Assembly: GCA_029204225.1 (NCBI GenBank)
Contig: MU831922.1
Location: forward strand, 1 to 64,000
Direction of reading: 5' to 3'
Origin: Diphasiastrum complanatum
Taxonomy: Eukaryota > Streptophyta > Lycopodiopsida > Lycopodiales > Lycopodiaceae
Length of the DNA stretch: 64,000 bases
In this document: positions 1 to 9,767 of the stretch, one piece after another
How positions within the stretch are numbered: position 1 is the stretch's first letter
Layout: each line of letters starts with the position of its first letter
Program-made: the position numbers and the translations under genes
The notes under the pieces: generated by a model
What the model was told of the DNA's origin: nothing
The model's database searches: none
What the model saw: the letters and a program-made list of their open reading frames with translations, nothing else

Positions 1-678
1 GAACCACGACTTAGCTTCCCAGCCTTCAACTCTTGCCATCCAATCCACTTGACATACAAACAGCCAACTCGCCAACAACGATCAGACTTAACCAACTTGA
101 AGTTCCGAAAACCAACATGAGATCCAACCTTGCGCCATGCCAGATCGGGGGTCCCGATAAGGGTGACTTCCCTCCAAGCAAGCCACCCGACATACATCAA
201 ACTTGACCAACTCGAAGCTTCGTTACAAACGAGTAACATCCATTCCAAGCAAGCGGTCTGACTTACATCAGACTTAACCAACTGAAAGCTTCGTCATGAG
301 CGCTGGAAGCCAACCTGGCGCCACGCCCGACTAGACAGCCATAAACAGGTAACTTCCACCAAGCAAGCCCTCCAACTCAACTGACATGTTAGATCCCGTT
401 TTCCAAGAGCTTAAGCCGCGACAAATATGGAGACAACCAGTTCTTGGACCAAATGGTCCCGACAGCATACCGCTGGCGCCACAGACCGAATGGTCCAATG
501 GCATACCACTGGCATCCCGGGATACGACCCTCAGCTATGTGCCAACTTAAAAATTTGGAAGCGGCCTTACAATTGGCGCTTTTACCAAACACTGAAACCC
601 AAAAGGTAATCAGAGTCAATTTGAGAAAAATCCTACTTTATTGATAAATCTGAGAAGGTTACATTTCAAGTGTGTGAC

Positions 679-1552
679 CGACCCTAGTCTCCGGGGCGCT
701 AGCATGCCAAGGCGAGAGCCATGACAACATTCCAGCAAGGGAGGCTGAGACTTGGTTGGAGCTCGCCCTGAGTCGCAACCCACACTCTCCTATAGTATTG
801 GTGTGATTCGGCACCCCCCTCATACCAAGCACTCTACCCAAGCTGGTAAAGCACGTTTTTATCTCTCTAGGATTTTCTCTTTCTAGAAAGTCATTTTCTC
901 TCTCTAGATTTTATTGATCCCCAGGCTTCCTTTAATCATGCCTAGATCGTGTGAGGTGATTGCACATCGATCTGAGCTCTCTGGACTCCGCTAGCACAGA
1001 TTTTCAGCCATAGGAACTTGGTGCTAGCTGGATTCTGGTCACAGTGGCGTTGGGAGCGGTGCCGGCGCCATTGGCGCCGGAGCAGCAGGGGCGTTGCTGG
1101 CGCCGGGGACATAGCTGGCGCCAGTGGCGCCGGAAGTAAAGCTTGTAAAGGTAGCTTTGCAACAGTTGAGCTGCCCAAGTTTCTGTCTGCCGGACTCCCC
1201 CTATAGTTCTGTTGTGATTCGGCGCACCCCCTCTGTTCTAATAGATAGTGCTTTCTGGTAAAGCATGCTTTTTGGGACTTTATTTTGCTGATTAAGCTTG
1301 ACAAGCCTGGCAGAATCAGTCTGGCTCCCGGACATGGGTCCCGGGAGCCGTCCCAGCTGCAGAATCAACTTGCTTCCTGACTAGGCCATGACTCGAGCTC
1401 CAGAGCTAGCTCATGACTTGTCACTACTTGACTGGCTCACCACAAGTCAGAGGCTCAGTCCTTGACGTTCTAACTTGCTCTGGGACCTAGGGAGCGTCAC
1501 CCCTTAGAGTCTTACAAGGCACGCTGGGTGCACCTGAGTCAACTTTACAACA
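679..1552 (-). repeat. V-related gypsy LTR, terminal part, with internal expansion
   Basis: Bases 1165-1552 align closely with the V LTR at about 33195-33592, including 'gattcggcgcaccccctct' and the end 'gctttacaaca'-like. Bases 679-860 are a more diverged copy of the V LTR from about 33104 to 33300, so part of the LTR is present twice. A 137-bp foreign segment (882-1018) and a GC-rich run of 'ggcgcc' motifs (1060-1135) lie between. Read on the minus strand it starts with TGTTGTAAAG. No coding potential is seen. Confidence 0.75.
882..1018 (+). repeat. Dispersed 137-bp repeat, inverted copy at window end
   Basis: The segment containing 'tcatgcctagatcgtgtgag' and 'gatctgagctctctgg' is nearly identical to the reverse complement of 63861-64000. 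In this copy it sits inside V-type LTR sequence. The source family is unknown because the other copy runs off the window. Confidence 0.8.
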
Positions 1553-2273
1553 GTCACACACTTGAAATGTAACCTTCTTAGATTTATCAATAAAGTGGGA
1601 TTTTTCTCAAACTGACTCTGATTACCTTCTGGGTTTCAGTGTTCGGTAAAAGCGCCAGTTGTAAGGCCGCTTCCAAATTTTTAAGTTGGCACATAGCTGA
1701 GGGTCGTATCCCGGGACGCCAGCGGTATGCCGTCGGGACCATTCGGTCTGTGGCGCCAGCGGTATGCTGTCGGGACCATTTGGTCCAGGAACTGGTTGTC
1801 TCCATATCTGTCGTGGCTTGTGGTTCTGATTGTTCCTTGCATGAACGTGAATGGGTTAAGCTCTTGGGGAACGGGCTCTAAACTTGTCGGCTGAGTTGGA
1901 TGGCTTGCTTGGGTGGAAGTTACCTGTTTATGGCTGTCCAGTCTGGCGTGGCGCCAGGTTGGCTTCCAGTGCTCGTGATGCAGCTTTCAATTGGTTAAGT
2001 ATGATAAAAGTCAGACCGCTTGCTTGGAATGGATGTTACTCGTTTGTAACGAAGCTTCGAGTTGGTTAAGTTTGATGTATGTCGGGCGGCTTGCTTGGAA
2101 GGAAGTCACCCTCATCGGGACCCCCGATCTGGCATGGCGCCAGGTTGGATCTCAATGTTGGTTTTCGGAACTTCAAGTTGGTTAAGTCTGATCGTTGTTG
2201 GCGAGTTGGCTGCTTGTATGTCAAGTGGGTTTGGATGGCAAGAGTTGAAGGCTGGGAAGCTGAGTCGTGGTTC

Positions 2274-2445
2274 CCGGCTCCCTTTGGGATGCCTACGCTA
2301 CACTTACACCCATTGAGGTCCCTACTCTTGGGCTTATGCTCAAGGACTTTATCCTATACAATCAATCTTAATGTAGTCCAAATCCTCAAAACTTTTCTAA
2401 TTTCAAAATTTTCCTTCAAACCTTGCCTCCTCTATATGCCAAAAT
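2274..2445. other. Spacer flanking copia 1
   Basis: No gene or repeat is recognised. The last five bases, AAAAT (2441-2445), are the left target duplication of copia 1. Joined to 7732 onwards this was the pre-insertion target. Confidence 0.6.
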
Positions 2446-2708
2446 TGTTAGAAATCAATGATAAACTTCATTGTTACTGTTTACGATGTACATTAATGTT
2501 GACAGATGTTACCAGTTGTAATTAGTCGTAGGCTAGTCTATTAGTCTACTCGTAGGTTTTCTCTCTCTATCAAGGTTCGGGGTTCATTTGTACATTTTAC
2601 ATTTAGTTAGCAATAGTGTGATAGAGTGATATTGCATTTCTTCTTCCGCCTCCCTACTTGGTAATTGCTTATGGTGAATCCTTGATGTTGCATATCTGAT
2701 TGTTGACA
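2446..2708 (+). repeat. Copia 1 5' LTR
   Basis: 263 bp, TGTTAGAAATC...TTGTTGACA. It matches the 3' LTR except for one long deletion in the latter and scattered substitutions. The PBS abuts its end. Confidence 0.92.
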
Positions 2709-2724
2709 TGGTATCAGAGTTGCG
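2709..2724 (+). other. Copia 1 primer-binding site
   Basis: TGGTATCAGAGTTGCG starts at the first base after the LTR. It matches the usual plant copia PBS complementary to the 3' end of initiator Met tRNA. Confidence 0.9.
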
Positions 2725-2881
2725 ATAGTCCTGCGTGCTTGATCAGTGGATACAGCTTGTCACAGGCTCCACAATGAAGTGAGAAAGTCCTTCACGGGAG
2801 GTAAAATCTTGGAGAGACAAAAATGGCTAGAAGAAATCCTTCTTCGGTGTATTTTGCAGGTTTGGAGCTCATAATCATCAG

Positions 2882-3105
2882 TGGGGAATGAAGGCACAAT
2901 CCTGGAGGCATCAGAAAGGCAGGGCAGCATCAAACAGATTGAAAATCTGTTGAGTGGGAAGATTTTTTCAATACTTCCTAGCTATTGTGAAAAGCACAGT
3001 CCCGGAGGCATTATAAAGGCCAGGGCAGCATCAGACAGATTGAAAATTTGTTGAGTGGGGAAGATTTTAACTATACTTCCTAGTTGTTGTGAAAAGTGCC
3101 TTCTG
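2882..3105 (+). repeat. Two-copy, 100-bp tandem repeat in copia 1 leader
   Basis: A unit containing 'gcaca.tcc.ggaggcat' and 'cagattgaaaat.tgttgag' occurs from 2894 and again from 2994, period 100. It lies in the untranslated leader. Confidence 0.8.
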
Positions 3106-3359
3106 TGTGAGAGCTTTGCCAAGACATCTCTCATTTGTTTGTTGGGAGTACCACAAATCACAGTAGACAATGTCTAGTACTACCATTCAGAGTTAGGAGG
3201 CTTCATACTTTTCACATTACTGATCTTTATCTTTTGAACGATCACACATTTCAAAATATTTGCAAAGAGGAGGCGGCGTACCCACCGTGCCGAAGTGGAA
3301 AATCTAGAATATTCCCTCTGAAAGTTCTTATATTCTCTCTACTTTTCATCTTGTCCGTA

Positions 3360-3611
3360 CCAATATCGGATCGACGTGCCAGAGGTAAAGAAAACCAAGA
3401 GCAGTCCTACATCAGTGCGTCATACCGATATCGCATATCAATACCAATATCGGATCGACGCGCCAGAGGTAAAGAAAATCCAGAGCAGTCGTACATCTGC
3501 GCGTCACACCGATATCGCATATCCGTACCAATATCGGATTCACGCGCATGAGCTAAAGATAATCCCGAGCAGTTGTACACTCGCGCGTCGTACCGATATC
3601 AGGTGTACAAC
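3360..3611 (+). repeat. Three-copy, 84-bp tandem repeat in copia 1 leader
   Basis: 'ccaatatcgga' recurs at 3360, 3444 and 3528, exactly 84 bp apart, each unit ending in 'taccgatatc'-like sequence. The period is divisible by three, so an open frame runs through it. It lies just before gag. The units also contain the partly palindromic 'ccgatatcg'. Confidence 0.88.
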
Positions 3612-4701
3612 AAAAAATATACAGTTTTGTGGTGTGATAAATTCCGTGATCTAGTGACAACTCTAAGCGAGAGTGTCCTTAATGAGTCAAGCAAATTGGA
3701 AGGAGCCGACAACTATGTAGTTTGGAAATTCAAACTGAAGAACATTTTGATGAAAAATGAGTTATGGGAGATCGTGACAGGTGAAGTGACAAGGCCAGTG
3801 ATTGAAGAAGATCAGCGAGCATTTGACAGGAGAAAACGGAAAGCACAAAATGTCATCAACCTATCAGTTAGAGATGCAATGATTGCCTTACATTTCAGAT
3901 TCAGAAGGACCAAAAGAGACATGGGATATGTTGAAGGCATTGTTTGAGACCACAAACACATCTCGAGTGCTATTCCTGAAGATGAAGTTGCACACATTAC
4001 GAATGGATGATGGTGCAACCATTGCCGATCACCTATTGAGAGTAAAGGAGATTCGTGATCAATTAGCAGCAGTTAGAGAGCGAGTTCAAGATTGTGAGAT
4101 CGTGCAATTGACATTGAATAGTTTGAATGAGTCACATCAGACATTTGTGACAAGTATAGCCACATGGAAAAATCTTCCAATCTATGAAGAGTTAGGTGGA
4201 TTGCTTTTGCAGGAAGAACAACGTCAAGAGAACTTGAGTCATCGCAATAGGAGATTTGATCAAGCTCTTGCAGTCAGAGGACATGGTGGCAGATTTGGTC
4301 GTGTAAGACATCAATCAAGAGGTGGAAACTCAAATTTTGGATCGTTCCAACAATTTCAAGAACAATCCAATGATGGCCCGAATCGAGGCAATTGGAATCA
4401 AGGCCGAGGTCAAGGATGCGGCTATTCTAGGCAAAATAAACCTAGAAATTGTAGATACTGCAACAAACCTGGCCATTGGGAGCATGAATGCTTCAAGAAA
4501 CAGAAGGAGATAGAACAAAGAAAAGGCAAATGGCAATCGGGCAAGTATGCTGATCAACATCAATTTGATGATGATTATTATGAAGACAACTATGTTAATC
4601 AGCATCAGTACAATGATCATCAATATGAAGATGATACAGGTGAAAGCTCAAACTTGTTCATTACAGCATTAATGACAAGTGATGAAGCCAAGGATACCTA
4701 G
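3573..4701 (+). pseudogene. gag: Copia 1 gag pseudogene
   Basis: Gag is the nucleocapsid protein that packages element RNA. The N-terminal part (frame of 3573-3947) has the copia gag signature LEGADNYVVWKFKLKNIL. After a frameshift near 3880-3895 the frame of 3883-4701 continues with LFETTNTSRVLFLKMKL and LLRVKEIRDQLA, as in UBN2-type copia gag. A CCHC knuckle, CRYCNKPGHWEHEC, lies near 4450-4492. A TAG at 4699-4701 separates gag from the protease frame. The true start is uncertain; sequence similarity begins near 3680. The tandem repeats lie directly upstream. Confidence 0.88.
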
Positions 4702-7573
4702 TACATTGATAGTGGTGCGTCCAAGCAAATGATTTCAAGGAAAGAGTGGTTTTGAGAACTCAAGGAGATTCACAATGGTGATGAAGTTGGGCAAGCCAAT
4801 GGCCAATTGCTATCTGTTAAAGGATTTGGAGTGATACTAGTGACGTTAGCCAACAAGAAGATGAAGCGGATAAGCAATGTGCAATATGTACCTGGCTTAG
4901 CTAACAATCTACTATATGTTGGGACGATGGCTGATCAACAACTCAAGGTTGAGTTTGACAGTGACAAATGTCTTGTCAAAGACATCAAGAATCACTACAA
5001 AGTGATTGCTATAGGAGCTAGAGTCAACGAGAATTGACTCTACAAATTGAATGCGAGGTCTTTTGCTCAAGCTATGGTAAGTATTGTTGATAGTCAAAGT
5101 GATCTTTGGCATGAACAATTTGTGCTTGAAGTTTACAAATTCTCAAAAGAGGTAATCTAGTTATTGGATTGCTTGATATTTCTTTTGAAGGAAAAATCTG
5201 TGATGGTTGCATTTTGGAAAAACAACAGAGAGAGAGAGAGGTTTTCCAAAAGTGGAGCAAGGATATCTAGTGGCATTCTAGATCTTGTCCACAGTGATCT
5301 ATGTGGACCTATTCAAACTAGATCTCTTAGTGGCTACTATTACTTTATTACCTTCATTGATGATTATATCAGATGCATTTGGATTTATTTTATAAGCAAG
5401 AAATCATATGCTTTTGCTAAGATCAAGGAATTCAAGGCATTAGTTGAAAAGCAAACAGGATGTCGCATGAAGACTTTGAGATCTGATGGAGGTGGTGAGT
5501 ATTTTTCGACAAGATTTATTGATTTGTACAAAGATCAAGGGACCAAGAGGCAGACTACAACACCTTATTCGCCACAGCAAAATGGAGTTGCAGAATAAAA
5601 GAACAAATCTATTGATGAGATGGCCAGAGCAATGCTCAAAAGCAAGGGTCTACCAAAAACCTTTTGGGCAGAAGCTTAAAGCACAGCTACGCACATCCTG
5701 AATCGGTGTCCTACAAAATTCGTGGAAGGTAAGACACCGTATGAAGCTTTTACTGGAAAGAAACCTAATATTTCTCATTTGAGAGTATTTGGTTGTGATG
5801 CTTATGCTCATATTCCTGATGAGAAATAAAGGAAATTGGATGCAAAAGCTATCGTGTATTTTCCTGGATATGATGAGAAGGCCAAGGCATACACGATGTA
5901 TGACACAAATGCACAGAAGCTTGTGATTTCTAGGGATGCTACATTTGACGAGATGGGCCGAGGTGAACAATCTGAAGTAACCACTGAACCTTTTGATGAG
6001 GGAGCGAAAGTACAAGTCAAGAAGGATGTGGATTTTGATACAAAAAATCCAATGGAAAGAAGACAAGTCTGATGCTGAAATTCCCAAGAGAGTATCTAAA
6101 TGGTACTTATCAGTCACAGATTATGCAAAGAAGAGAAATACTCTCGAATCTAGTGAGCAGGGAGAGCTTAGAAGATCAAGTAGAATTCAAAAACCTCCTA
6201 CAAGATTAGAGATGAATCTAGCCCTAATGGGTTCTGTGCTCAAGGCTCAAGAACCAAATACTTTTGATCAAGCAAAGGAGCACGAGGAGTGGCATGAAGG
6301 TATGGAAACAGAAATGGAAGCTATATCAAAAAATAGGACGTGGAATTTGGTTGAGCTACCTGATGGTAAGACGCCTATCACTTGCAAATGGATATACAAG
6401 GTCAAATATGGAGCTGATGGGCAACTCAACAAGTACAAAGCAAGGTTGGTTGCAAGAGGATTTGAGCAGCAGGAAGGTATTGATTTTGAGAAAACCTTCA
6501 CACCCGTAGCTAAGATGGTAACTATACATCTTTCTACGGTTGGAAGATCCAACAAATGGACGTTAAATCTGCTTTTCTTAATGGAGTGTTGGATGAAGAG
6601 GTGTACTTAGTACAACCTCAAGGATTTGTTGGGCCAGGAAGAGAGCATCTCGTTTGTAAGCTCAACAAATCCATTTATGGATTGAAGCAAGCACCACGAG
6701 CATGGTACTCTTGCATTGATGAGCACTTCAAGCGAAGGAGAATGGTAAAAAGTGATGCTAATTCTAATCTTTACATTCTAAGACAAGATTCAGATATAGT
6801 GTTAATTGTGTTGTGTGTGGATGATTTGATTATTACAAGAAGTAATGAGAGCTTAATTGATGAAATCAAATCAAATCTTTCCAATGCTTATGACATGAGC
6901 GATCTAGGATTGATGCACTATTGTCTTGGCATTGAAGTATGGCAAAAAGGAAGACATGGCCTTCCTTACACAAAACAAATATGCATGAGATTTGCTTTAT
7001 AGGTTTAATATGCAGGATTGTAAGCCTTTGAGTACACCTATGGATGTCAACATGAAGCACTGCATATGATGAATATGAGAAAGTGGATGCTTATTTGTAT
7101 AGACAGTTGCTAGCTAGTTTGATTTATTTGACACACACATGACCTGATATTTCTTATGTTGTTGGCGTTATTAGTCAATTTATGCAAGATCCTAGTCAAG
7201 CACACTGGAAGTCTGCTAAATACATTCGAGGGACATTCGAGCACTCAGAAATGCTACACAAGAAGCGATATGGTTACGAAGATTTCTTATGGATTTAGGT
7301 CAACCATAGATGGATGCAACTACTATATCTTGCACCAATCAAAGCTGCATTCACCTTGCCAAAAATCTAGTTTGATATGCTCGAACCAAGCACATCAAAA
7401 TACACTATCATTTTCTTCGAGAGAAATTTTTTGATGGAGCCATTGATCTTGTTTTTTGTAAATCTGAAGATCAAATGGCAGATATTTTTACTAAGTCATT
7501 AGGTAGATGTAGATTTGAGAGGTTTCGTACTCTATTAGGAATAGAAGAATGTAATTTTATCATTGAGGGAGAG
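4702..7573 (+). pseudogene. pol: Copia 1 pol pseudogene (PR-INT-RT-RNase H)
   Basis: Protease shows YIDSGAS (Asp codon 4708). The integrase core shows LVHSDLCGP, FIDDY, LRSDGGGEY and SPQQNGVAE. RT shows ITCKWIYKVK, KARLVARGFEQQ, MDVKSAFLNG, YGLKQAPRAWY and CVDDL, the last in place of YVDD. The C-terminal RNase H region ends with MADIFTKSLG. One frame carries stops at 4753, 5035, 5158, 5596, 5677, 5827 and 6070. Frameshifts lie near 6000-6070 and 6530-6556. About 7250 the RNase H sequence jumps forward, an internal deletion. The integrase CxxC is found only in another frame (about 5199-5215) beside a GA run. Confidence 0.92.
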
Positions 7574-7731
7574 TGTTAAAAATCAATGATAAACTTCATT
7601 ATTATTGTTTACAATGTACATTAATGTCGACAGCTGTTACCAACTGTAATTAGCTGTAGGCTAGTCTATTAGTCTACTCGTAGATTTTCTCTCTCTATCA
7701 ATGCTTGATGTTGCATATCTGATTGTTGACA
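7574..7731 (+). repeat. Copia 1 3' LTR, internally deleted
   Basis: 158 bp, TGTTAAAAATC...TTGTTGACA, preceded by the polypurine tract TTGAGGGAGAG (about 7563-7573). Relative to the 5' LTR it lacks about 105 bp after 'tctctctatca'. The deletion must post-date insertion, because both LTRs are copied from one template. Confidence 0.92.
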
Positions 7732-8289
7732 AAAATGCTTGTTTAACATCTACATACCCAAAAACTTGAGGTGACTCATAGTTTGTACATGTTTTCTTAT
7801 CTTGTGTGTCCTTATTTGTACAACGAATTGATCATGACCTCAAATTGAGAAAAGTAATTGATCACTAATTTTTCACTTATTGGGAAAAAACTCATGACCT
7901 CAAGTCGAAAAAACAAATTGCTCATCAACTCTCCACTTATTGGAAGAAAAACCATGGCCACAAAGTGAGGAACTTTCTACTTTCTCGAATGAGCTAATGC
8001 TTATAAGTATAAACTAGAAGGTTACATTCTCCTATGTGTTACACGAGGGTTTGATCCCAAGGGAGTGTACCTCTCCTTGAGCTTGGTTAGCAAGATTCTA
8101 TGGTTCTTGCTTCTCTATTCCACATTAACCCAATACTAACCATGCTAAGCATTTATATAAACTAGGCCACGTAGGCTACTCACTTCGTCCTCACTCTTTT
8201 TCTCTCTTAGAAACAATAAGAATAATGACTCTTACAATAACATAGCAAAAACACTTGAAAAGATTAAGAGAGCAAAAGGCACGAAAAAA
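7732..8289 (+). other. Non-coding stretch with a TATA-like site
   Basis: No gene is seen. It holds a 60-bp tandem repeat and an isolated 'catttatataaac' (about 8150-8162) some 130 bp upstream of the gypsy gag relic. That could be a remnant LTR promoter, but no LTR ends were found. Confidence 0.4.
7833..7970 (+). repeat. 60-bp tandem repeat, about 2.3 copies
   Basis: 'catgacctcaa' or the variant 'catggccacaa' recurs at 7833, 7893 and 7953. Each of the first two copies is followed by a variant of 'ctccacttattggaa'. The copies are about 75% alike. Confidence 0.75.
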
Positions 8290-9767
8290 ATGAAGCGATT
8301 TTTTGAGTTTTGGGAAACGCATTTTAAATTCCATGTATGGATGTGCCAAAGTATGATGGAGAATTTGACCCAGTCCGATTTCTCCAAGACTTTGATAAAT
8401 GCATGCCATTTCTATGGAAATACCTTTGAAACTGAAAAGTTCCATCTATTCTCCATGGTACTCTATGGAACAGCCAAAGAGTGGTATCTCAACCTTGAAG
8501 CTCCCAACCTTGCTTCTTAGACTACTCTCAAGGATGCTCTCATCAAGCGTTTCAAACCATCCAAACTAACTCAAGGCCATTCATCCAAATCACCCATATC
8601 AAGATGCATCGCGAAGAGTCGGTTCGAAACTACATTGAGCATTGTAAATGTCTCAAAGTAGAATGTATTGGCAAAATTATCAAATTGTTCTTGGTTGGAC
8701 TGTCTAAAAACATCTGCCATGAACTAAAACCAATTGACCTTTATGATCAACTTAAAGACGTAATGACTGATGCTATCCGTGAAAAAGACAAAGGTTCTGA
8801 TGACGACTTTGACCATCATGAAAAGAAATATAAAAATCCTGAACATCTTAACCATACGAAGTTTGAAAATACTGCCCAATATTCTGAACTTCTACATCAA
8901 ATGAAAACCTGGTAGAAAGCTCAACAAACTCATATGGATAATCTCACTGTTGATTTCCAAACCGCCATGAAAAATATTGTTGAAAAATCTTTTCCAGCAA
9001 GAGAGAATGTCTAGTTTCCAATCTGATCATAGCATCACATTGCTAATGAGTGCCCTCAACTACAAAATCATTTTCCATCAGCACCCAGACCCATGTATTG
9101 AATATACCACCCCTACCCTCTACAATAGTTCATTCCACGACCAGTACCAATTGCACCAAATCAGTACCAACCATGTCAACAATTTGTCATCAACCAACCC
9201 ACTCCACAACAAGCTGTCCACTATCTTGATCTCAATACCATCAGTCCAGCAACATATTATGTGGAAGACGCTACTCAACCAAGGTACACCATTGAGACCA
9301 TTGTTGATTATACATGTGATCCTAATGCTCAAGCGGTTGACACCAATGCCCAAACCTATGATCCTAACCAAGTTGTATTTGCCACGCATCAACTTCCAGC
9401 AATACGAGGATGTTTTATCTACGCAGGTAAACAGCCTAGTATTCGCTGTCCTGATAAACTTCGCTTTCCTCCACCTTGTGAACATTGTGGCATTGAACAC
9501 CACGTGAAGGACTGTCCATTTCGATCTAAACCAGTTGTCCCTATCTGTTCCATGCAAGTAGAAACATTGCCAGTCGAAACTCATCTAGCATGGGACTTGA
9601 CTCGTGCACAAACCCAACGCCAAGCCCCTACACTTGCACCCAACAAAACCCAACCGCATGTTGTGCCTCCAAGCGAAGAATCAACACCTATTGTCTATCC
9701 TCACCCGGACCAACCTCCAGGTTATGTTTGCCAGTCACTTCCCAACTATGCATGCCGAATGCACAAG
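8290..9767 (+). pseudogene. gag: Ty3/gypsy-type gag relic
   Basis: Fragments of a gypsy gag are spread over several frames. The capsid segment VPKYDGEFDPVRFLQDFDK lies in one frame. The adjacent frame gives FSMVLYGTAKEWYLNLEAP, a TAG, and DALIKRFKPSKLTQ, the retrotrans_gag pattern of W-Y, L, F and RF. The ORF at 8604-8915 continues with NYIEHCK and IIKLFLVGLSKNI. Further on (9261-9782) a knuckle-like CEHCGIEHHVKDC appears, one residue short of canonical CCHC spacing. No pol follows; the relic runs into copia 2. It is non-functional. Confidence 0.7.

Larger units (their letters stand above)
1..2273. repeat. Large inverted repeat of gypsy LTR sequence
   Basis: Bases 1-678 reappear as their reverse complement at 1553-2273. 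The right arm is longer because a short block with 'ccgctggcgcc' is duplicated. The first window base pairs with about 2273, so the left arm probably continues outside the window. The spacer, 679-1552, continues the LTR of the left arm and ends in an LTR terminus (...ttacaaca), directly followed by the inverted arm. The arms are related to the LTR of element V near 33060-33110 ('gaggttacatt'). Transcription through it would give a long hairpin RNA. Confidence 0.85.
2446..7731 (+). mobile_element. Copia 1: complete but decayed Ty1/copia retrotransposon
   Basis: The element has a 5' LTR (2446-2708), PBS (2709 on), long leader, gag, PR-INT-RT-RNase H, a polypurine tract (about 7564-7573) and a 3' LTR (7574-7731). 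AAAAT flanks both sides (2441-2445, 7732-7736), so the boundaries are firm. Gene order PR, integrase, RT defines copia. Many in-frame stops and several frameshifts make it non-functional. The 3' LTR has lost about 105 bp relative to the 5' LTR, and RNase H has an internal deletion. No neighbouring host gene is disrupted in what is visible. Confidence 0.93.

Noticed and set aside
2079-2525. Plus-strand ORF of 148 aa
   Set aside because: It runs from the palindrome arm through unrelated spacer into the copia 1 LTR; no coherent protein.
4330-4623. Hydrophobic minus-strand ORF opposite copia 1 gag
   Set aside because: It is the antisense of the Gln/Asn-rich gag C-terminus and CCHC region; no independent signal.
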